From Bacteroidota bacterium (lineage in GTDB: Bacteria > Bacteroidota > Bacteroidia > Chitinophagales > BACL12), in assembly GCA_016706255.1 (NCBI GenBank), contig JADJJZ010000029.1, forward strand, positions 806,001 to 870,000: 64,000 nt of DNA. The letters are read 5' to 3'. Within the stretch, counting starts at the first letter, position 1. Every line of letters starts with the position of its first letter. Shown piece after piece: positions 36,452-46,804 of this stretch. Under the pieces are notes generated by a model that saw nothing but the letters and a program-made list of their open reading frames with translations, was not told where the DNA came from and ran no database searches. The translations under genes and the position numbers were made by a program.

Positions 36452-37675
36452 ATGCGCCCACCACATGTTGATATGAAGGATTTCACCTACGATTTGCCCG
36501 AAAGCAAAATCGCACAATACCCTTTGCAGGAAAGAGATGCGAGTAAATTGTTGGTGTATCGCAACGGGGAAATTACGGATGAAACATATCGCAATTTATA
36601 TCAATATATTCCGGAACAATCGTTGCTGATTTTTAATAATTCGAAAGTAATTCCGGCGCGATTAATTTTTACGACTTCCTCCGGCGCTAAAGTGGAACTA
36701 TTTTGTCTGGAACCCGCCAACGACAATACCGAAATTGCTAACGCCATGATGCAACAAGGGTCGGTATTGTACAAATGTTTAGTCGGCAGGTTAGCAAAAT
36801 GGAAAGAAACAACCATCAGCTTACAGACCGATAATTTTACATTATTTGCAACATTAGTGGAAAAAACAAATAATGGTTTTATTATTAAATTTAACTGGCA
36901 ACCTGAAAATTTATCGTTCGCGGGAATTTTGGAACAATTTGGTGCAATGCCAATTCCGAATTATTTGAAACGTAAGGATGAAATAATTGACACGACAAGA
37001 TATCAAACCGTATATGCAGATCAAAAAGGTTCGGTGGCAGCACCTACAGCAGGATTACATTTTACGGAAGATGTTTTTGCACAACTAAAATCGAAAAATA
37101 TTCATACAGAATATATCACACTGCATGTTGGCGCAGGCACATTTAAACCGGTTAAGGGAGAAACAATCGAAGATCATGAAATGCATGCGGAATGGATAGA
37201 GGTAGATAAGGTTTTGATAGAAAAAATTATTCAGCAAATTGCTAAACCAACAAATAATACGGTTATTGCTGTCGGCACCACTTCATTACGAACTATTGAA
37301 TCGCTTTATTGGATGGGTGTAAAAGCACTTGCTCATCCAAATATTTCCATCGATGAAATACCAATAAAACAATGGGAAGTATATGCGTTACCCCAAGATG
37401 TTGATGCAATTGCGGGACTAAATGCGTTATTACAATGGTTGCAACAAAATAATACGAATAAAATAATCTGCAAAACACAAATTCTGATTGTGGACAGCTA
37501 CAAATTAAAAATTATCAGTGCATTGATTACAAATTTTCATCAGCCTGCATCTACCTTATTGTTGTTAATTGCAGCCGTGGTTGGTAATAAATGGCAGGAT
37601 ATTTATCGTTATGCATTGGAAAATGATTATCGCTTTTTGAGTTATGGGGATGGTAGTTTGTTGTTTAGGGTGTAG
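36452..37675 (+). CDS. queA: S-adenosylmethionine:tRNA ribosyltransferase-isomerase
   Basis: Transfers the ribosyl part of SAM to preQ1 in tRNA to make epoxyqueuosine, the penultimate step of queuosine synthesis. Family features: FTYDLPESKIAQYPLQERDASKLL at the start (quoted here only as the first 17 or so residues of the family), LIFNNSKVIPARL, GSVAAPTAGLHFT (the signature), ITLHVGAGTFKPV and ITNFHQPASTLLLL near the end. Length about 407 residues; Bacteroidota copies include the longer insertion ALNALLQWL seen here. The frame opens at 36422, but MRPPHVDMKDFTYD at 36452 fits relatives better. No tgt or queF neighbour. Confidence 0.93.
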   Translation: MRPPHVDMKDFTYDLPESKIAQYPLQERDASKLLVYRNGEITDETYRNLYQYIPEQSLLIFNNSKVIPARLIFTTSSGAKVELFCLEPANDNTEIANAMMQQGSVLYKCLVGRLAKWKETTISLQTDNFTLFATLVEKTNNGFIIKFNWQPENLSFAGILEQFGAMPIPNYLKRKDEIIDTTRYQTVYADQKGSVAAPTAGLHFTEDVFAQLKSKNIHTEYITLHVGAGTFKPVKGETIEDHEMHAEWIEVDKVLIEKIIQQIAKPTNNTVIAVGTTSLRTIESLYWMGVKALAHPNISIDEIPIKQWEVYALPQDVDAIAGLNALLQWLQQNNTNKIICKTQILIVDSYKLKIISALITNFHQPASTLLLLIAAVVGNKWQDIYRYALENDYRFLSYGDGSLLFRV

Positions 37676-37740
37676 TGGTTGTGGCCGGAGGCTAAATGCA
37701 AGAAGAAATTCGTTTATCATTTTGACAGAATTAATTATTT

Positions 37741-38033
<293 letters not shown>

Positions 38034-38194
38034 AACACCTTTCACAAATTTGTTAAATAAAAATAATATTACAATCGCCCTCAAAATTCTCCGTGTTTCT
38101 CTGTGGGCTGTTTCTCTGTGGGCTCCGTGGTTTCGGCTGTTTAATTGGTGAAATTAAATTGAACAGCGAATTTGTCAATTCTATTTTCTTCATC

Positions 38195-38335
38195 AGAACC
38201 ATTCTGTCGCTCCTACAGAGCTGAAGTGAAGATGTGGTTGATTTTTTTTACCATTCTTTCGCTCTTACAGAGCTGGTTAATATAAATATACCAAGTGTTT
38301 GTTTGTTACCATTCTTTCGCCTTTACAAGGCTTGT
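38195..38335. repeat. three copies of the dispersed TACAGAGCT/TACAAGGCT hairpin repeat
   Basis: Copies end at about 38222 (GCTCCTACAGAGC), 38275 (GCTCTTACAGAGC) and 38331 (GCCTTTACAAGGC). The last two and the spacer AGCTGGTTAATATAAATATA between them are repeated at 44287-44372. Each core is a small hairpin with a TAC loop. Just upstream, 38085-38150 has the CTCCGTGTTTCTCTGTGGGC phrase similar to 16895-16950. Confidence 0.85.
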
Positions 38336-38580
38336 GATGGATCTGGATAAAGTATATGGATAGTTCCCATTTTGCCGCATTTAATGAGGGAAATTTTGAA
38401 CTAGTTATAAAGTGAATATTCTTACGTGTTGAAGTTTAACTTGTGAAGTGAAGTATTGTTTATCGATTTATATAATTTTAATTATTATTTACAAAATTAT
38501 TTGGTTTTTGGGCAACTTGTATGGAATTGAGTTGGGTTTTAGTACTTTTCGGGCAAACAACTGTAGAAATAGTATTTGAA

Positions 38581-39408
38581 ATGAAGTATTTAGCAATTTG
38601 TACCGACCTTGATGAAACACTTTTAGATGATGATCGAAAAATATCAACTGTAACAAAAAATACATTTAAAAAATTAGATCCCGAATTGAAAATCATTTTA
38701 GCCTCCGCGCGCATGCCACGTGCAATTCGTAGTTTCCAGCAGGAGTTAAATATTGAAACTGCACCTATAATTTGTTATAATGGCAGCTATGTTATCCGCA
38801 CAAGTGAAGATGGGACTGTTCATGAGCTATTTTCTAAATATATTGATACATGGTTGTGCGAAATATTTGTCAACTACATAAAAAATACCGACTTACATTT
38901 GGGTTTATTTTCCAATGATAATTGGTATGTACCTGAAATGGATAAGTGGACAAAAACAGAAATAAAAAATACCGATGTTATACCGGAAATTATGAGCCAC
39001 GATGACGTAATTAACCTTTGGAAAAAGACCGGACATCCGGGAGCACATAAAATTATGTGTAAGGGTGAAAAGAAAGGCGTAAAAGGTTTATATGACTTTT
39101 TTGCCAAAAATTATTCCGCTGAACTGGTATTATACCTTTCTGAACCTGAGCACCTGGAAATTGCACCCTCAGAAACTTCAAAAGCTAATGCCTTACAGCT
39201 GATTTTGCAAAAGGAATATAATTTCGGAATCAACAGGGTTATAGCCTTTGGTGACAATGAAAACGACCTTGATTTGTTAAAAACTGCCGGGCTGGGCATT
39301 GCCGTCGCAAATGCAAAATCGACATTAAAAGCTGTAGCAGATGAAATAACACTACAAAACACGGAAGATGGCGTGGTAGTAGCCCTCAAGAACCATGTCT
39401 TTTTGTAA
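38581..39408 (+). CDS. HAD superfamily Cof-type (IIB) phosphatase
   Basis: A 275-residue sugar-phosphate-phosphatase-like enzyme. Motif I is CTDLDETLLDDD (nucleophile Asp in DLDET), motif II lies in LASARMPR, motif III Lys is in SKANALQL, and motif IV is FGDNENDLDLL followed by VANAKSTLKAVAD. The cap between motifs II and III is of the IIB type. Cof-type enzymes remove phosphate from sugar phosphates, FMN or related metabolites. The frame is open to 38521, but the ATG at 38581 (MKYLAICTD) gives the standard start. Confidence 0.9.
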   Translation: MKYLAICTDLDETLLDDDRKISTVTKNTFKKLDPELKIILASARMPRAIRSFQQELNIETAPIICYNGSYVIRTSEDGTVHELFSKYIDTWLCEIFVNYIKNTDLHLGLFSNDNWYVPEMDKWTKTEIKNTDVIPEIMSHDDVINLWKKTGHPGAHKIMCKGEKKGVKGLYDFFAKNYSAELVLYLSEPEHLEIAPSETSKANALQLILQKEYNFGINRVIAFGDNENDLDLLKTAGLGIAVANAKSTLKAVADEITLQNTEDGVVVALKNHVFL

Positions 39409-39878
39409 TAACTCCGGTTTCTTATTTGGGAGCACAACAACAAGTGTTAAGTATTCCGGAATTTTACATGGCTATTTGCAAAATCAAAAAACATGATTTA
39501 TCTTTATTTATCATTTGAAATTTTCAATAAAAAGGTGGCATATCCAACTATGAATAGTTGCAGAACTCAAAGAAATTGTATTCAGAATTGCAGCTTGAAT
39601 CCGGCAATTCATACTTATTTAAAACCTACGTAGTAGTAAATTTACATTGGTTTTTCCTTCGAGTTTTAAGCGACTGTTGTATTAAACATCCGAAATAATT
39701 CCCGGCAAATTCATTCATACTGAATATCTGCCAATTCATTAGTAGCAAAACCCCCAAATGTAAACACGCGTTGTTGCATTAAAGTATTTGCTCAAATTTA
39801 TCAATAGTGTATTAGTTTATTATTTTTCATTCAGTGTAAAGTAGTAAAACCATTTTTTTTAAATTAAAATTTAAAAAC
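39409..39878. other. intergenic, nothing recognised
   Basis: About 470 AT-rich bases. No frame with coding character, no dispersed repeat and no strong terminator. It probably includes the promoter of the response-regulator cluster. Confidence 0.6.
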
Positions 39879-40307
39879 ATGAAAAAAATTATCCTCGCTG
39901 ATGATGATTCCGACGACTGCGAATTATTTGAGGACGCTTTGCAGGAATTGAACATTAAAACACATCTTATCATCTCGAAAGATGGAGTCGAATTGATGTC
40001 GACACTGGATGAAACTGTCCCCCCTCCACCTGATGCGGTGTTTATTGATTTAAATATGCCGCGCAAAAACGGCTACGAATGTTTAAATGAAATTCGCAAT
40101 AATGAAAAATTAAAAGATATCATGGTAGTAATTTTTTCAACTACCAACAATAAAATGGCGATTGAAAAAACATTTTCATTAGGTGCAAACTATTTTGTAT
40201 GTAAACCACGTTCATTTGAATTATTGAAAAAAGCACTGGAAAAGGTATTACATTTTACACAATTAGGCCCTGATGAACACCAACAACAAATAATTGAGGT
40301 ATTCTGA
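39879..40307 (+). CDS. single-domain response regulator (Rcp1-like)
   Basis: A 142-residue receiver without an output domain. Acid pocket Asp8-Asp9-Asp10 (LADDDSDD), phospho-acceptor Asp57 in FIDLNMPRKNG, the Thr/Ser switch in FSTTNN and the conserved Lys in VCKPRS. Such stand-alone receivers relay phosphate from hybrid or phytochrome-type kinases. It ends 19 bases before the histidine kinase gene, so the two are co-transcribed. Confidence 0.92.
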   Translation: MKKIILADDDSDDCELFEDALQELNIKTHLIISKDGVELMSTLDETVPPPPDAVFIDLNMPRKNGYECLNEIRNNEKLKDIMVVIFSTTNNKMAIEKTFSLGANYFVCKPRSFELLKKALEKVLHFTQLGPDEHQQQIIEVF

Positions 40308-40326
40308 AATTACATCTGATTAAAAT

Positions 40327-43070
40327 ATGATGACTAAAGTAAAACCGACACTCATACAGGTAAGGAGCTTCTATATCCTGACCACTTTATTTTTAGTCGC
40401 TCTTTCTTTTTATACCTTTTTCCAGATTAAAAGCCTGATTGCCAGTTCCGAGTGGATTAATCATACCAATAAGGTAAATACCACGCTCGAAAAAGTTTCC
40501 AACGCTTTTATAAATGCCCTCAGTAATCAGAAAAGTTATCTGGTAACCGGTGATTCTGCAATGATACTTGCACGTGATGCTGATTTTTCAAACATTGAGC
40601 AACAGCTAAATATACTCGATAGTTTAACTGTAGATAATCCGGAACAATCAGCCAACCTGATTAATTTACGCAAGGTGATTGCTGAAAAAAAGGAGAATCT
40701 CAATATGTTACTTGAAACATATAAACCCTTAAATATTTCACCGGATTTATCGAACAGCCTGACTAATGCATTACAAAAAACCGAAATTGTAAAGCAGGAG
40801 ATTGATAAAATGTCAACCACGGAAACTAAATTGCTTGAACAACGCAATAAAAGTTATACGGAGCTTTCTGCAGTTACACCACTTTTTATTATTTCTTTAT
40901 CACTGGGAGCGTTATTAATTTTATTGGGATTTTATGTTCGCCTTAATAACGTAATTCACGAATTAGAGGATGTACATGAAAAATTAGATGCATCAAATAA
41001 AGAATTAGCACTTAAAAATATTGAGCTGCAAAAAACCGGAGAACAATTTTTACAAATGTTTGATAATAACCCGGTCGCATTAACATTTGGTGAAATTAGT
41101 TCCGATAAAATTGTGTATGCCAACAATTATTTCTATACCATATTTGGTTACTCACCGAAAGAAGTGATTGGCCACACGGCAGAGGAATTAAACCTGGTAT
41201 CACCTGAGGAAACAGCAAGGTTATTGCCTATAATAATGGGGCATCTAGAGGAAGACCGCACACTTGAAGAGCTGCAGGGTTTGCCGGCAGAAGAAAGAGC
41301 CGACCTGCTATTGAAGCTGCGGGAAAAAATGTTTCAAAATGGTTTTGAAGTTACCTACACCAGAAAAAACGGTTCGAATTTTTTTGCCATAGTTTTCTAC
41401 GAAGTAATTGATATTGGTAATGTTAAATATGCACTCACATCATACGTGGATATAACTGAGCGTAAAGAAGCATTACAACAAATAGAAGATCAACGTGCAT
41501 TTGCAGATTTAATTATTGCCAGTGACCCCGCAATGGTTTTTGCCACCGATGAAAATTTAAATATCACCGTCTGGAATAAAAAAATAGAAGCACATTCAGG
41601 ATTAAAAAAAGAAGAAACGATAGGTAAAAACATTTTAACAATATATCCGGAATATGATAATGACCAGTGGAATAGAATTCTGAGTTCGGTGCTGCATGAT
41701 GGGAAATCTTTGCACTTTTCAAAAGTTGAATTTCAGCGTGCACGAGGATTTGGAGAAAGCTGGATAATACCACTGCGCAATAGCTTGCAACAAATTATCG
41801 GAATTTTAGGGATTACGAGAGATATAACCGAAACAACTGAAATGAACCTGCGTTTAGAAAAAATAAATGCGGACCTTGAAAAAATTAATGAAGAATTAAA
41901 TAAAACAGCGGCTACCTTACAAAAAAGTGAAGAACGTTTTAACAGGATGGTTACTGAGGTGGAGGATTACGCTATTTTGTTTTTAAGTAAAGATGGCAAA
42001 GTTGAAAACTGGAATGAAGGTGCTGAAAAAATAAAAGGTTATAAAGCTGATGAAATTATCGGAATACACTTTTCACAATTTTATACGGAAGCGGACAAAA
42101 AAGATAATCTACCACAACAATTGTTGAATGAGGCCACCCAAGCTGGGAAAGCCATTCACGAAGGCTGGCGTGTTCGCAAAGACGGAAGTAAGTTTTGGGG
42201 CAATACAGTGATTACTGCGTTACATGATAATCAGGATAATATTATCGGATTTTCTAAAGTTACCCGCGATTTGTCTGATAAAAAAAATGCTGAAGATATT
42301 ATTCTGGCTGCGTTTAGAGAACTTGAAGTAAAAAACAAAGAGCTGGAAAAAAGTAATAAAGAACTGGAATCGTTTAACTACATTTCCAGTCACGATTTAC
42401 AAGAACCTTTGCGCCAAATTCAAATTTTTGCATCCCGATTCAGTGATACGGAATTACAAAATCTTTCTGAAACAGGTCGCACTTATTTTAATAAAATATA
42501 CAATGCCGCTAAACGCATGCAAAACTTGATTTCTGATTTGCTCGCCTATTCGCGAACCAGAACAGAAGAAAGGCAATATAAATTGGTAAAACTGAATCCT
42601 CTTATAAATGAAATAGAAGAAGAATTTGCTGAAACCATTGCTGAAAAACAAGCTACCATCGAAACCGTGATTTGGGAGAAGTTTATGTAATTCCTTTTCA
42701 GTTCCGACAACTGTTATATAATTTAATTGGCAATGCATTAAAATTTGCAAAACAGGATTTGCCCGTTCGCATAAATATTTCCAATGAAATTGTAAATGCT
42801 CAACAGGTGCCGGATGTGAATCCCGACAGCACTGCACAATATTATCACATCCGTTTAAGTGACAATGGGATTGGTTTTGAACCACAATACAACCAGCGCA
42901 TTTTTGAAGTTTTCCAGCGTTTACACGATCATCAAAAAATTGCCGGAACCGGTATGGGCCTGGCTATTGCCAAAACAATTGTTGACAATCACCAAGGCAT
43001 CATTAAAGCAAGTGGCGAATTGGATAAAGGCGCAATTTTTGATATCTATATACCAATAAAACAAAAATAA
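40327..43070 (+). pseudogene. PAS-domain sensor histidine kinase with CHASE3-like input, one frameshift
   Basis: Restored length about 914 residues. Two membrane helices (about 17-35 and 185-207) flank a CHASE3-like helical periplasmic domain. Three PAS domains (about 240-385, 390-510, 535-660) follow; then a HisKA domain with His689 in SSHDLQEPLRQ; then an HATPase with LIGNALKFA (N box), SDNGIGFEP (G1), IFEVFQRLH (F) and GTGMGLAIAKTIVDNH (G2). The first frame ends at 42690 with IETVIWEKFM, while the ATPase reads on in the next frame from DLGEVYVIPF. One base, probably a G in ACCGTGAT at 42665-42669, is missing. Domain order is otherwise complete, so a sequencing error is likely. Confidence 0.87.
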
Positions 43071-43082
43071 AAACAAATTTTT

Positions 43083-43637
43083 ATGATACTCTATATCAAT
43101 TACGACATCAATAAAATTTGCAAGAACCTGCTACAGGAACAATTGGATAAATTGGAACTAAAGTATGCATTATTAAGCTTAGGTGAGGTGGAATTTAAAG
43201 AACCTTTATCAGACGAGATGATGCAGACGCTCAATAAAAATTTAAGCAGTTGTAATATCGAAATTGTTGAAAGTCAGAAAAGTATTCTCGTTCAACGTAT
43301 AAAAGATAGCATTATTGAGATGGTATTTACGGATGAAAAAAATCCGGTAAAGTTTTCTGCATACCTTGCAGATAAATTAAACTACAATTACAATTATCTG
43401 GCAAATTTGTTTTCCAACGAAACTTATACTTCAATTGAGAAGTATATTCTATTGCAAAAAACTGAAAGAGCAAAACAACTGCTGGCAATGAACGAATTAA
43501 ATATTACGGAAATCGCGTGGAAGCTAAACTACAGCAGCACTGCCCATTTCAGCAATCAATTTAAAAGTATTACAGGAATTACCCCTACTGTTTTTCAAAG
43601 GATAATTTTGAAAAAGCGGGAATCAAATAATGAATAA
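43083..43637 (+). CDS. AraC-family transcriptional regulator, short form
   Basis: A 184-residue protein whose C-terminal 100 residues are an AraC double HTH: KFSAYLADKLNYNYNYLANLF (first HTH), then IEKYILLQKTERAKQLL, LNITEIAWKLNYSSTAHFSN and FKSITGITPTVFQ. The N-terminal 75 residues are not a cupin; LYINYDINKICKNLL looks like a small alpha/beta domain found in Bacteroidota proteins beside PAS kinases. It starts 13 bases after the kinase and is probably an output regulator of the cluster. Confidence 0.85.
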   Translation: MILYINYDINKICKNLLQEQLDKLELKYALLSLGEVEFKEPLSDEMMQTLNKNLSSCNIEIVESQKSILVQRIKDSIIEMVFTDEKNPVKFSAYLADKLNYNYNYLANLFSNETYTSIEKYILLQKTERAKQLLAMNELNITEIAWKLNYSSTAHFSNQFKSITGITPTVFQRIILKKRESNNE

Positions 43638-43691
43638 ATACATATAACTGGTCATTAATCATTTAAATAATCAGAAAAAAACAGGCATATT

Positions 43692-44138
43692 ATGACAAAT
43701 GAACCGTTAAATATCGTTTTTGCAGATGATGAGGAAAATGATCGTCTGCTGTTTCTTGACGCATTAAAAGAGTTAAAAATAAAAACAAATGTCCATACCG
43801 TTAATGATGGGATTGAATTAATGGATTACCTAAAAGGGGCCGCTAAAGATTTGCCGCATTTGTTGTTCCTGGACTTAAATATGCCGAAAAAAAATGGCAT
43901 GGAATGTCTTAAGGAAATAAGGATGGACGAAAAATTAAATGATATCGCGATTGCCATCTTCTCAACATCCTTATCGGAAAAGGATATCGAAGAAACCTTA
44001 ATAAATGGCGCCAATGTCTACATCAATAAGCCAAATAGTTTTGAAGCGTTGATTCAGGTTCTAAATAAAGTGGTCATGACTGCCTATACCTATCAAAATA
44101 CGTTTTTTAATAAATCGCATTTTTTATTACGGTTGTAA
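43692..44138 (+). CDS. single-domain response regulator
   Basis: A 148-residue receiver paralogous to the one at 39879: ADDEENDR acid pocket, phospho-acceptor Asp61 in FLDLNMPKKNG, FSTSLSEKD and the Lys in YINKPNS. No output domain. It closes a four-gene cluster of receiver, kinase, AraC and receiver. The last about 25 residues (TYQNTFFNKSHFLL) are unlike the other copy. Confidence 0.92.
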   Translation: MTNEPLNIVFADDEENDRLLFLDALKELKIKTNVHTVNDGIELMDYLKGAAKDLPHLLFLDLNMPKKNGMECLKEIRMDEKLNDIAIAIFSTSLSEKDIEETLINGANVYINKPNSFEALIQVLNKVVMTAYTYQNTFFNKSHFLLRL

Positions 44139-44164
44139 GTAATAATAACTCAAGCTACCGTTTG

Positions 44165-44375
44165 GTAATGTTAGGGTTACCATTTTGTTGCCCCTACAGC
44201 GCTGATTCTTTTTTTGGGGATAGCGTTGTTACCATTCTTTCGCCTTTACAAGGCTGGATTTAGATATGTGTCAAGGAGACCGTTTTTACCGTTCTTTCGC
44301 TCTTACAGAGCTGGTTAATATAAATATACCGGGTGTTTGTTTTTTAACATTCTTTCGCCTTTACAAGGCTGGACT
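44165..44375. repeat. four copies of the dispersed hairpin repeat
   Basis: Copies end near 44203 (GCCCCTACAGCGC), 44255 (GCCTTTACAAGGC), 44312 (GCTCTTACAGAGC) and 44371 (GCCTTTACAAGGC). The stems change together on both sides: GCTCT/AGAGC and GCCTT/AAGGC. From about 44287 to 44372 the segment is nearly the same as 38249-38332. No gene in this stretch. Confidence 0.85.
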
Positions 44376-44533
44376 TTGGTGTTGCCATATGTAATTTAAT
44401 TCGATTGCCCTTGAAATATGTGGTTGTATTAAATTCTTGCAGTAATTATTTGTTTATCATCAAAGCAATTATGATTTATAAAATCAATATTTTTGTAGCA
44501 TCCAAAGGATGATACATTACTTTAATCTAAAAA

Positions 44534-45115
44534 ATGAGTGTAGATAATTTATCTGATTATATTCAACAATTGGTGGCTATGTCTCCGGATAAATCGCATT
44601 TACTTGCTGAGGCATTTGAAAAAATACAGGTTCCCAAAAACACGTTGTTGATTTCGGAAAATAAAGTAAGTAAAGCAACCTATTTTTTAGAATCCGGTAT
44701 TGTGCGCTCATTTACATTCGATAATAATGGTGAAGAGGTAACCACTAACATTTATGAAGCCCCATGTTTTGTCAACGATTTTTTATCTTTTTTTAAACAA
44801 CAACCAACGGCAGAAGCATTTCAGACATTAACAGATTGTAGTATTCGACAAATGAGTTTTGAACAGGTGCAATATTATTTTCATACTTATCCTGAATTTC
44901 GAGAATTTGGACGAATGATGCTGGTTACCAACTATTCGAATTTACACGAGCGCATGTTGGGTATGATAAAAGATACAGCAGAAGTCAGGTATTTAAACCT
45001 CCTCCAAAAACATCCCGATATTTTTAAACATGTTCCATTAAAAATAATTGCCTCCTACCTTGGCATAACAGATTCTTCCTTAAGCCGCATTCGTAAAGAG
45101 ATTACTGCTAAGTAA
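44534..45115 (+). CDS. Crp/Fnr-family transcriptional regulator
   Basis: A 193-residue regulator with an N-terminal cNMP-binding beta roll (VPKNTLLISENKVSKATYFLES, GIVRSFTFDNNGEEVT) and a long dimer helix (FGRMMLVTNYSNLHERML). The C-terminal HTH is short (VPLKIIASYLGITDSSLSRIRKEI). Bacteroidota members of this branch often respond to unknown ligands and lack Fnr cysteines, as here. The next gene starts 78 bases downstream and is preceded by a TTGTC-N4-GACAA palindrome, a likely target. Confidence 0.87.
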   Translation: MSVDNLSDYIQQLVAMSPDKSHLLAEAFEKIQVPKNTLLISENKVSKATYFLESGIVRSFTFDNNGEEVTTNIYEAPCFVNDFLSFFKQQPTAEAFQTLTDCSIRQMSFEQVQYYFHTYPEFREFGRMMLVTNYSNLHERMLGMIKDTAEVRYLNLLQKHPDIFKHVPLKIIASYLGITDSSLSRIRKEITAK

Positions 45116-45118
45116 AAA

Positions 45119-45134
45119 CTTGTCAAATGACAAG
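45119..45134. promoter_or_regulatory. palindrome with Crp/Fnr-like architecture
   Basis: CTTGTCA-AA-TGACAAG is a perfect 16-bp dyad, equal to TTGTC-N4-GACAA; the Fnr/Crp consensus has the same 5-4-5 layout (TTGAT-N4-ATCAA). It lies 3 bases past the Crp/Fnr stop and 59 bases before the next start codon. Confidence 0.6.
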
Positions 45135-45193
45135 ATTACTTTCCGGTGAACAACAGAATTTTGCATCATCAATTCACCAAATGAACAATTTTT

Positions 45194-45929
45194 ATGGAAA
45201 TTTTCACCAATGCAGTCCCGGTTTGGCTTTCAGGCTTATTTTTTATTAGTTTTCTGTCCCCAGTTATTATGATTGTGCAAACAATTAAAAACGTTACAAA
45301 CGTTGGCAAAATCGGTAATAAAATACCCAAAAATCTACCCCGTAATGTTAGCATTTTTTTCTTGCTGTATTATTTATACGTTGCATTAATGAGTTATACC
45401 GGCATATTTCAAGTAAATACCCTGCCGCCAAAAATATTATGGTTTACAGCAATTCCTTTGGCAATATTTTATTTCATGTTTGTATTCAGAACTAAAATAT
45501 TTTGGAGGGTTTTGGAAAATGTGCAATTATCAGCACTCGTGCGATTACATACTTTTAGATTTGTAGGTATATTTTTTATTCTTGGCTGGCAATTTGGCAT
45601 TTTACCGAAATCATTTGCACTGATTGGTGGCCTTAGGTGATATTTTTGTAGCCTTAACCGCAATTATTGTTGCAAGGATGATTGATAAAAAAGCGCCTAA
45701 CTTTAAAAAAATCACCCTCGTTTGGAACATAATCGGATTTTGGGATATTATAAGTGTGCTTGCCAGTGCAGTGATAGTCACCAAACAAGCAATTGAAACC
45801 AACACCACAGGCATATTAGAGATGACAAAATTCCCGTTTGCGCTTATACCTTCCTTTGCTCCTGCAACAATCATTTTCCTGCATATTTGCATCTTCAAGA
45901 AGCTCAAAATGAAGGATGTCAGTGCCTGA
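45194..45929 (+). pseudogene. multi-pass membrane protein, one frameshift
   Basis: Joined length about 244 residues with six or seven hydrophobic segments (LSGLFFISFLSPVIMIV, NVSIFFLLYYLYVALM, ILWFTAIPLAIFYFMFVF, GIFFILGWQFGIL, FVALTAIIVARMI, and a C-terminal one). The first frame ends at LIGGLR (45640); the second continues LGDIFVALTAII. An extra C at 45631-45632 (GGCCTTAGG instead of GGCTTAGG) explains the shift. Family unknown. It follows the Crp/Fnr gene and its palindrome, so it is the candidate regulated gene. Confidence 0.65.
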
Positions 45930-46152
45930 AGTTAACAGCTTGCACCAATCGGTATCCAAACATAAGCTTGAGCTTTAGGCCTTATTAAAAAACAACTAAT
46001 ACCTGCATACAGCCTTCCTTTTCTTTCAAAAATCCCCCAACCGGTATGTTCAATTAAATTGAATTATTTAAATTTACTACCGGTTTGGTGATTTGGGAAT
46101 TACAAAACTGTTTTAACCGCGTCGCCATACATTTAACCCTAAATTATGCACT

Positions 46153-46761
46153 ATGTTAAAACAATTCTCCACAGAAAATGAAAAGAACAGGTTTGAAACA
46201 TTTGTTGATGCCATTCTCGCCATCATCATGACCATTCTGGTTTTAGAATTTAGAGTCCCTGAAGAATCCTTTGAATCCGATGCCAGTCTCAAATCCTACT
46301 TAATTCATCTTACACCATCATTTGTCAGCTATTTTATTTCTTTTTCAACCATTATGATTTTGTGGCTTGATCACCACAATTTGTTTCGTTTACTTAAAAA
46401 AGTAAATATTCAGTTGGCATTCCTCAATTTTTTATTTATTCTTTTTTTATCTGCTACGCCGTTTACTACGTCGCTGGCGGGTAGAAATTTTGAAAGTGCT
46501 CAGGCTGTAACCATTGTAGCCGTAAATTATATTTTGATGAACCTTGCTTTTTCTGCTATATGGGTTTATGCTCAAATGCAAAACATGATTCATGAAGATG
46601 CTCAAAAAACCTTATCTACAAAAAGAGAAAATATTATTATTTTAATCGGCATCCTACTACAAATTGCCAGTATTCCTTTTGCATTTGTCAGTACATATAT
46701 TTCGTTTATTTTATTTATTGTTGTACTGCTTTTACATCTGTTCAGGTTATGGCGACATTGA
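46153..46761 (+). CDS. TMEM175 (DUF1211) family ion channel protein
   Basis: A 202-residue protein with about six membrane helices. The family start RFETFVDAILAIIMTILVLE corresponds to the RxxxFSDxxxAIxxTLLVLE motif of TMEM175 proteins, here with Val in place of Ser. Bacterial TMEM175 are tetrameric potassium-permeable channels. The N-terminal DAILAII and the later SYFISFSTIMILWLDHHNLF segments are typical. It overlaps no other gene; the next one begins 43 bases after its stop. Confidence 0.85.
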   Translation: MLKQFSTENEKNRFETFVDAILAIIMTILVLEFRVPEESFESDASLKSYLIHLTPSFVSYFISFSTIMILWLDHHNLFRLLKKVNIQLAFLNFLFILFLSATPFTTSLAGRNFESAQAVTIVAVNYILMNLAFSAIWVYAQMQNMIHEDAQKTLSTKRENIIILIGILLQIASIPFAFVSTYISFILFIVVLLLHLFRLWRH

Positions 46762-46804
46762 TAATTATTTTAAGAAATATTCATTTATAAAATCAACTTC
46801 AATT

